Shown: positions 12,358-64,000 of the stretch, one piece after another
How positions within the stretch are numbered: the first letter of the stretch is position 1
Layout of the letters: each line of letters starts with the position of its first letter
DNA from: Tubulanus polymorphus
Taxonomy: Eukaryota > Nemertea > Palaeonemertea > Tubulaniformes > Tubulanidae
Reading direction: 5' to 3'
Assembly: GCF_964204645.1 (NCBI RefSeq)
Contig: NW_027437432.1
Coordinates: 126,001-190,000, forward strand
DNA length: 64,000 bases
Notes under the pieces: model-generated
The model's database searches: none
What the model saw: only the letters and a program-made list of their open reading frames with translations
What the model was told of the DNA's origin: nothing
Program-made: the position numbers and the translations under genes

Positions 12358-12532
12358 GCTGTGAGTTCACTGATGAGAACTCTTACTGTTCAACTGGTGG
12401 AACCATTAATGATGATATTTATGGATGTATTTTCAGGATGACCCTGGTAGCAACAATCGCGTAACCGTTTCATTGACATCTAATGATGGTATTACAGAAA
12501 GTGTTCATATTAAACCTTGTCCAGATGATTAA
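7704..12532 (+). CDS. BANP: BANP, BEN-domain protein (gene-level entry, 11 coding exons)
   Basis: BANP (SMAR1) is a nuclear factor that binds TCTCGCGAGA-type CpG promoter elements through a BEN domain. I joined exons 7704-7791, 8113-8207, 8512-8672, 9045-9121, 9211-9264, 9538-9613, 9774-9937, 10545-10789, 11665-11838, 12176-12247 (or -12289) and 12437-12532. All introns are GT-AG and all phases agree. The product is 433 aa (447 with the longer exon 10), close to vertebrate BANP isoforms. Diagnostic blocks are an acidic N-terminus, a coiled-coil stretch (ICLRLDCIENKVEM), NVTLITLNCE, EDYPNGSWLGDDTNPEMRVR, and the BEN core with SDMLHIHSNCRTAEKMAL, NLSGQGKHGKKQLDPL and DSKCRTAFRRKVRGQSL. The start is the first ATG after a UTR intron. 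The C-terminus is Gln/His-rich and poorly conserved. The neighbour CADPS is convergent. Confidence 0.95.
8113..8207 (+). CDS. BANP: BANP exon 2
   Basis: Encodes DDGLGEPDHKRICVEVET..., matching the DEDEPALKRQRLEI block of vertebrate BANP. Enters in phase 1 and leaves in phase 0. Donor AAG|GTACAA. Confidence 0.9.
8512..8672 (+). CDS. BANP: BANP exon 3, coiled coil
   Basis: Begins QILFNINKAICLRLDCIENK, the predicted coiled coil matching ICLRLDSIEAKL of vertebrate BANP. Acceptor TTTTTCAG, donor AG|GTAAAT, exit phase 2. Confidence 0.92.
9045..9121 (+). CDS. BANP: BANP exon 4, linker
   Basis: Ser/Thr/Gly-rich linker (TTGTSPVGRASKGTLLVGLP) between coiled coil and BEN region. Acceptor TATTTTCAG, donor G|GTAAAT. 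Phase 2 in, phase 1 out. Confidence 0.85.
9211..9264 (+). CDS. BANP: BANP exon 5
   Basis: Encodes DTNRGLGPNVTLITLNCE, matching the SIGSNVTLITLNSE block of vertebrate BANP. Phase 1 in and out. Confidence 0.93.
9538..9613 (+). CDS. BANP: BANP exon 6
   Basis: Encodes EDYPNGSWLGDDTNPEMRVR, nearly identical to the segment just before the BEN domain of vertebrate BANP. Phase 1 in, phase 2 out. Confidence 0.95.
9774..9937 (+). CDS. BANP: BANP exon 7, BEN domain N-terminal half
   Basis: Encodes SDMLHIHSNCRTAEKMALTM through the NLSGQGKHGKKQLDPL motif to IYGIR. This is the first half of the DNA-binding BEN domain and is nearly invariant against vertebrates. The intron that follows interrupts the domain and carries a G-rich minisatellite. 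Confidence 0.96.
9974..10470. repeat. ~30-bp G-rich minisatellite in BANP BEN-domain intron
   Basis: About 17 copies of GTGAGGGGCGTGAAGGTCTG+AGGGTGCCGG. Units contain GGTGAGGG, which is donor-like on the sense strand. Confidence 0.93.
10545..10789 (+). CDS. BANP: BANP exon 8, BEN domain C-terminal half
   Basis: Continues the BEN domain: HLIQRFGISENDWHRIKLNI, then DSKCRTAFRRKVRGQSLSVK, followed by a Ser/Asp/Glu-rich tail. Acceptor TGTTTCTAG, donor CAG|GTACTA, exit phase 0. Confidence 0.95.
11500..11560 (+). mobile_element. Solo/degenerate arm of the 165-bp hairpin element
   Basis: GTTCGGTGCTGCCCCTATGA... to ...TAGCGGAATTTCTATGAACT resembles one arm of the hairpin elements at 12941, 13241 and 13842. 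Confidence 0.5.
11665..11838 (+). CDS. BANP: BANP exon 9, Gln-rich
   Basis: 58 codons rich in Gln, His and Thr (ATPEQLAQLQQTHQIQILHG), like the Gln-rich activation-type tail of vertebrate BANP. Phase 0 on both sides; donor CAG|GTATGT. Confidence 0.85.
11860..12105. repeat. ~35-bp minisatellite in BANP intron 9
   Basis: About 7 copies of GATCAATGGTACTGCAGGAG + GAGGGCTCCATACCAGG with length variants, starting 20 bases after the exon 9 donor. Confidence 0.9.
12176..12289 (+). CDS. BANP: BANP exon 10 with duplicated donor
   Basis: The acceptor is TATATTTGCAG. The same donor context, CTTCAAAATCAG|GTACAATTAC, occurs twice, after 12247 and after 12289. Both are phase 0, so both give an open reading frame into the last exon. 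The longer form adds 14 residues, VQLHHHHHHSLQNQ. A third donor (CT|GTGAGT after 12360) follows a 19-His run and would change the frame of the last exon, giving LMTLVATIA and a stop. Retention of the intron ends at the TGA at 12362. Confidence 0.7.
12290..12355. repeat. (CAT)n microsatellite
   Basis: 19 CAT/CAC triplets after the second exon 10 donor; codes poly-His if retained or if the third donor is used. Confidence 0.95.
12437..12532 (+). CDS. BANP: BANP last coding exon
   Basis: Acceptor TATTTTCAG. In phase 0 it encodes 31 acidic/polar residues (DDPGSNNRVTVSLTSNDG... ending in CPDD) and a TAA stop at 12530-12532. The tail is not clearly conserved with vertebrates, so assignment rests on splice signals, frame and the nearby poly(A) signal. 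Confidence 0.75.
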   Translation, partial: DDPGSNNRVTVSLTSNDGITESVHIKPCPDD

Positions 12533-12595
12533 ATTAAGTTTTATTGTTGGTATTCGTGTGATATGTTTCTATGAACAGTTATCGAGTCTTTGTTT

Positions 12596-12601
12596 AATAA
12601 A
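12596..12601 (+). terminator. BANP: BANP poly(A) signal AATAAA
   Basis: Canonical AATAAA 64 bases after the BANP stop codon, followed by GT/T-rich sequence. Confidence 0.8.
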
Positions 12602-12940
12602 GTTTTATTAGTATCAAGTGTTAAAGAAACATTAAACATTGTTTTCATGCTTGTTGTATGTGTCTAAGAATACCAGGGAATTAGATGATGAGAACCCTTG
12701 AACCACGAGGAGAGAGGATCAACCAGTTTCAAACCTATATTGGAATAAACTGGTCACTGAGTCGTCATCAAGCTGATTAATATAGTTTTCACATCTAATT
12801 TCTTTTCAATATTGCATAAAATTGATGTATTATTCAGCATCAGGACCACTCTGAATCAGTATCAGTAATTACTGGGTATGAACCCGGGACAGCCTGTACA
12901 TCCTCTATTCAGCATCACTTTTGTTGATATCAACATTTCA

Positions 12941-13105
12941 CCGTATGGTGCTGCCGCAATGCTCATCGTTAGCGGGATTTTCATACACTAACGTTAGTCA
13001 ACTCTGGCAAGCTAGGGTTACGGAGGGCACATCGATTGCCAGAGGTGACTTTAGCTAGTGTATGAAAATTCCGCTAACGATGAGCATAGCGGCAGCACCG
13101 TGCGG
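12941..13105. mobile_element. 165-bp hairpin element, copy 1
   Basis: Nearly perfect inverted arms of ~70 bases from CCGTATGGTGCTGCCGC to GCGGCAGCACCGTGCGG, with CTCTGGCAA/TTGCCAGAG near a ~25-base loop. No ORF; MITE-like or part of the surrounding satellite. Confidence 0.85.
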
Positions 13106-13240
13106 CCGGAACTACCCCTGTACATCCTCTATTCAGCATCAGGACCGCTCTGAATCAGTATCAGTAATTACTGGGTTCGAACCCGGGACACCCCTGTACA
13201 TCCTCTATGCAGCATCACTTTTGTTGATATTAACATTTCA

Positions 13241-13405
13241 CCGTATGGTGCTGCCGCTATGCTCATCGTTAGCGGGATTTTCATACACTAACGTTAGTCA
13301 ACTCTGGCAAGCTAGGGTTACGGAGGGCACATCGATTGCCAGAGGTGACTTTAGTTAGTGTATGAAAATTCCGCTAACGATGAGCATAGCGGCAGCACCG
13401 TACGG
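13241..13405. mobile_element. 165-bp hairpin element, copy 2
   Basis: Nearly identical to copy 1; flanks also match, so it was probably amplified with the host unit. Confidence 0.85.
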
Positions 13406-13841
13406 GCGGCAAACCCCTGTACATCCTCTATTCCGCATCAGGACCGCTCTGAATCAGTATCAGTAATCACAGGGTTCGAACCCGGGACATCCCTGTACAT
13501 CCTCTATACAGCATCAGCACCATTCTGAATCAGTATCAGTAATTACTGGGTTCAAACCCGGAACACCTCCGCACATCCTCTATTCAGCATCAGGACCACT
13601 GAACCAGTATCAGTAATTAATGGATTCGAACTCGGGACACCCCTGTACATCCTCTATTTAGTATCAGGATCACGCTGAACCAGTATCAGTAATTACTGGG
13701 TTCGAACCCGGGACACCTCCGTACATCCTCTATTCAGCATCAGGACCACTGAACCAGTATCAGTAATTAATGGATTCGAACCCGGGACACCCCTGTACAT
13801 CATCTATTCAGCATCACTATTGTTGAGATATAAACATTTCA

Positions 13842-14006
13842 CCGTATGGTGCTGCCGCTATGCTCATCGTTAGCGTGATTTTCATACACTAACGTTAGTC
13901 AACTCTGGCAAGCTAGGGTTACGCAGGGCACATCGATTGCCAGAGGTGACCTTAGTTAGTGTATGAAAATTCCGCTAACGATGAGCATAGCGGCAGCACC
14001 GTACGG
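13842..14006. mobile_element. 165-bp hairpin element, copy 3
   Basis: Same arms and loop, with a few substitutions (GCGTGATT, ACGCAGGG). Confidence 0.85.
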
Positions 14007-14640
14007 CCTGTACTCCCAAGTACATCCTCTATTCAGCATCAGGACCACGTGAATCAGTATCAGTAATTACTGGGTTCGAGCCCGGGACACCCCTGTACAT
14101 CCTGTATTCAGCATCAGGACCACTCTGAATCAGTTTCAGTAATTACTGGGTTCGAGCCCGGGACACCCCTGTTCATCCTCTATTCAGCATCAGTACAACT
14201 CATAATTAGTAATTACTGGGTTCGCACATCAGGACCACTCGGAATCTGTGTCAGTAATTACTGGGTTCGAGCCCGGGGCACCCCTGTACATCCTCTATTC
14301 AGCATCAGGACCGCTCTGAATCAGTATCAGTAATCATTGGGTTCGAGCCCGGGGCACCCCTGTACATCCTCTATTCAGCATCAGGAATCAGTATCAGTAA
14401 TTACTGGGTTCGAGCCCGGGACACCCCTGTATATCCTCTATTCAGCATCAGGACCGCTCTGAATCAGTATCAGTAATCATTGGGTTCGAGCCCGGGACAC
14501 CCCTGTACATCCTCTATTCAGCAGCAGGAATACTGAACCAATATCAGTAATTACTGGTTCTCGAACCCGGGACACCCCTGTACATCCTCTATTCAGCATC
14601 AGGACCACTCTGAATCAGTAACAATAGACCGAGTTCGAAC

Positions 14641-17600
14641 CCATTACAGCGGTTTATCTTTCCTCCTCCCAGCACTACATCTGTCAATATTCTACATTTT
14701 CGATAGATGGCGCATGTGAAAGTATGGTTCATTCAAAATTTCTATATTGTCAATTCCAAAAGTTTGCTAGTTCAGCAAAATTCCAATAGATGGCGAATAT
14801 ATCTGTATTTCCCATTTTGTAGGCCCTATATGTACCATCTATGGATGAAGGGCTCCATCCTCACGGTTTAACACCTGTGTACACTGATCATCCAAATGAA
14901 AAATTCCACACTGATATTTTCTGTTGAACCGTTAGATTAGAATTTATTTCCATAATAATAATATTAATAATAATTATAATTAACACATAGAGTACAATTT
15001 GAAATCACATGAAGTTTAAATGTACAACAATATATTCAGTTATATCCCGTTTCTACAGTCAATAATATTGTTTTGTATTTGGTTTTGTTAACAATGTTTG
15101 CTTCAATTGAATAAATTTATACATTAATTGCAGTAAAATACATGTACATGATGAAAGCATTAATCAATGGTCATAGCTATTTTCCAATTTCACTGGTTCA
15201 ACCGAGTGGGACGACTATATTTCACAAATAATTTACCGGTCTTAACTGCAGTAAGAGAAAGAGTCTACTGTATTTCACAAACTCTTACTCAGTATTTGAC
15301 TCGGGCTAGAATTTTACCGGTCTGCAATAAGAGACAGATCGTTTTGACTGAAGCCTAGCTGTACGGAGTTGACCAGAGTTTTCAATACGAACCACAAATA
15401 CATGATTTCAACATTAACTAGTTACAAACAGTGTGATTTAACAAATGGAAGGAAAAAATAGTAGATCACTTTTGTTGTGAGTGAGAAGTGAATTTTCAGT
15501 TCATCCTATCATCTATAACATCTAATATTTGAAAAACTTCTGTCAACAAAATGTTTAAACTGGTTTCATGACTAGTAACTCAATATATTATTATGATTGT
15601 AAGAATCTAATTCCACAGTTTAGACTCCATGGTTTCAGTATCTGAACTCACATTCAGAAATCTCCTGGGTCAAGCATCGATGACATTTTGATTCGAGTCA
15701 TTTGAAGATAAATCTTCCACTGCCCGATGAGACGGGTTCGAATTCTGAATTTTGGAACCGTCCTTCGACCTCGGGACAAAGTTGCACAGTCAATACTTCA
15801 GATTTGTGACCAGCCTAACACCTCCTCATTTCTATAGCCAATAGACTTAAATAATACTAGTCATAAGACTTGTAACTGTTTACATAGTTAAAGACTGTAC
15901 ATCATCTCATCCCTGGTGAAAGATATATTCAGTAAGACCCATATCTACGTAGGTATCAATCAGCAATCAGTGAATCATACAGCTACTGATTGAATATACC
16001 TATGTTTATAAGTGTGGCTGTACATTATCGAGTCTATATTGCACAAAAAGTGTTTATTGCAAAGAAACAAAAACTGATCAAAGCTTGTAACTACAATAAT
16101 TGATAGTTTGTAAAGATTGAATATGTGGTTCTATACAGCGTGACTATCTCAACTCTACTTACTATTAAACTGCACTTTTAAAATGACTAGATAAATCTAT
16201 ATCAAATATTTACTGAATATCTTGAATAAATTGTTTTGTTGTAAATACAATATATTGCTTTTTATCTGTGAAAACAAACAAGATTTTTTAGATGAAAACT
16301 TTTCCTAAAAAAAAACTATAACAAAAATCTAGAAAAACAGATCTTTACGCTCTTTTCCAAAATCGGTGATCAGATTCATTTCTAGAAAAGCGAACGAATA
16401 TATTATGTAAAAAACAGGCTACAGCAAAATATGTGAGAAATGATAAAAATTCGGTGGGATTTTTATTGTTTTTGTGGAATTATCTTCAATAGAATTCAAT
16501 GGAATGTAGTTGATTCAAACCCAGGAATGATTATCAAAAACAAAACAACATTCGGGATCTTTCATCTTAAACCTGGGCCTGGTTTTATAGACCAGGTATC
16601 AAAGTTACCTCCACGGATAAATCCTTAAACCGGATCTAAATCTATCAAACCAGTTTTTGAATAAACGTAACAAACATTCGGGTTCATCGTGTAAAAACTA
16701 GATCGCTATCAAAACTAACTCATACAATCAGTTATAGGTGGCGCTATATTAGCCATAAATCTAGGGTTAGTCGTTATAGCAGTTACATTAATCATGATAA
16801 AAAAAAACCTAGCATCAGATTATACAGCTTGATTAAATACACCCTGAATCTATAGCGGGTCTCTCAGTGATCTAGTTAACTATGGGCCTCTATAACAAAC
16901 AATCATACAATTCATCGATGAATAAATATAATCAGCTGCTCCTCAAATATTAAACCAGGATTATTATATAATGGTACATAGTACTTACAACCTCTGTTTT
17001 TATCGCTATTTGTCGAAAAAGTGATCAGGTTTTATACGTTTGAGAGAGCGACAATGGTTTATAGAATATTTGACCTGACAGTTGTAAGGTTTGTTGGAGA
17101 GAGAGAAAGGAAGATTATTTAGATATTACTGATTTATACACTGATATAGATAGAGCTATCATTTACATATTACGCTGTAATACGCCGTATTACATTCCGT
17201 GTATTACATTCAAATATATACAGTCGCAAATAATTTGCATAATTTATTCGTAAGTTACAACTGGACTTCATGAATATTGATAAGGTTATCGTGATTTTGT
17301 CAATAACTCAAGCGAGATGTACTGTACGCATATATTAACTTCCATTTAAATATTTGATTAATCATCCATTATTTCAACAATGCCGCACACTTAAACCATC
17401 GTATATAAGTTGCTAAGTTACGGTAATGATAATTATTACACGATAAACGGAAAGCATTGTTGCGCGATAATGAAAAATACAAAAGCATTCGTTATAGATA
17501 TAAAAAACTGATTCATTTTAAAAATGAATTTTAACCTAAGCCATTGTTGATGCGCACGTATTTCCAAGGGGACTTTATCTAGTTTGACTAGTGGTGATAA

Positions 17601-17840
17601 CAATCTCAAAATAAGTATGAGGGTTCTTTGAGTTCTACATGAGCTCACCAGGGGGCAGGCGGGGGGTACATTAGTAATACTGTTTCTCAAAATAATAAGA
17701 TATAAGCTAAGTATTGCACAATGCTATAAAATTAGTGACATACAAAGATCTTTTTTTTAATCTTTCTTTAGTTGTAAACAAATAAAGCTAAAAATTAACA
17801 AAAAATGTATCTAGAATATTAGGTAAGTAGAGCCATAGTA
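14641..17840. other. AT-rich interval between BANP and CADPS
   Basis: No coding similarity seen. It is downstream of both convergent genes and probably contains the CADPS 3' UTR. TTTATT (AATAAA on the minus strand) occurs near 14943 and 17245, but the real cleavage site cannot be chosen. Confidence 0.5.
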
Positions 17841-17990
17841 AGAGTTACCGGTAGCCATAGAGTTACCGGTAGTCATAGAGTTACCGGTAGCCATAGAGTT
17901 ACCGGTAGCCATAGAGTTACCGGAAGCCATAGAGTTACCGGTAGCCATAGAGTTACTGGTAGTCGTAGAGTTACGGTAGCTTGGAGTTAC
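17841..17990. repeat. 18-bp minisatellite GAGTTACCGGTAGCCATA
   Basis: About 8 copies; the unit contains the palindrome TACCGGTA. Confidence 0.92.
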
Positions 17991-18277
17991 CAGTAACCTT
18001 GGTAAATATTTGGCAGTAAATTAAAGATCTATATTCCATGAGATAAATTGAGATGAACAGTTTGAAGGTACAGGGTTCATTGTGGGAAGAGGGTTGCTCC
18101 ATTGAGCCAAATGGGGTGGCTCCAGATGAAAGACTGTCGTGTGTTGAGTTTAACAATAAAGATTTAAGCTACCAAAATTTTGCTACAGCTGCTGCTAAAC
18201 AAATCAATCAGATCTCTACAGATGACAGATTCTATTTACATCATGTCAGTCGTTACCATGGTAATGAACAATAATGT

Positions 18278-64000
<45,723 letters not shown>

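Larger units (their letters stand above)
12840..14640. repeat. ~76-bp tandem repeat with TTCGAA box, interrupted by hairpin elements
   Basis: About 16 copies of a unit with CATCCTCTATTCAGCATCAG, GAATCAGTATCAGTAATTAC and TGGGTTCGAACCCGGGACAC. GGTTCGAACCC is a perfect Pol III B-box-like palindrome. Copies vary by indels; three carry the 165-bp hairpin elements. Confidence 0.9.

Noticed and set aside
16580-16625. Shared TTTATAGACC(A/G)GGTATCAAA motif with 55373 as a functional element
   Set aside because: Only two short matches; most likely remnants of an old dispersed repeat.

Overview
This is a 64-kb piece of nuclear DNA from an animal. It has split genes with GT-AG introns, an AT-rich background, no operons, and very large amounts of mini- and microsatellite DNA. 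The intronless TALE homeobox gene and the protein sequences fit a marine lophotrochozoan/spiralian invertebrate (mollusc, annelid, brachiopod or similar). That placement is an inference; no species can be named from sequence alone.

Three protein genes are well supported. (1) BANP (BEN-domain nuclear matrix/CpG-promoter factor) lies on the + strand. Its coding exons run from 7704 to 12532, with a probable 5' UTR exon ending at 7363 and a poly(A) signal at 12596. (2) CADPS/CAPS (calcium-dependent secretion activator, UNC-31 family) lies on the - strand. It fills 18278 to the right edge and is complete except for its N-terminal exon(s). I reconstructed 24 exons that join in phase and match the family throughout, plus three short in-phase candidate cassette exons. 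(3) An intronless TALE-class homeobox gene (+ strand, 37490-38425) is nested in a 2.2-kb CADPS intron and has its own CCAAT box, TATA-like box, initiator and poly(A) signal. BANP and CADPS converge, with about 5.7 kb between their stop codons.

Layout: 1-7200 is upstream DNA with several minisatellites and one weak minus-strand exon candidate. 7200-12600 is BANP. 12.84-14.64 kb is a satellite-like block of ~76-bp units with three embedded hairpin elements. 14.65-18.28 kb is quiet AT-rich DNA that probably includes the CADPS 3' UTR. 18.28-64 kb is CADPS, whose introns hold most of the repeats. These include a 3.4-kb array of 20-bp units and a 5-kb array of 69-bp units, along with tRNA-derived SINE-like copies and foldback elements.

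The most unusual signal is that several tandem repeats are built from the splice junctions themselves. In three CADPS introns the unit is the 3' splice acceptor plus the first 19-28 bases of the exon (61.5, 41.5 and 39.2-39.9 kb). In one CADPS intron and one BANP intron the unit is the exon end plus the 5' splice donor (26.1 and 12.25 kb). In all four CADPS cases, use of a duplicate copy would give a premature stop; in BANP it would add a His-rich segment in frame.
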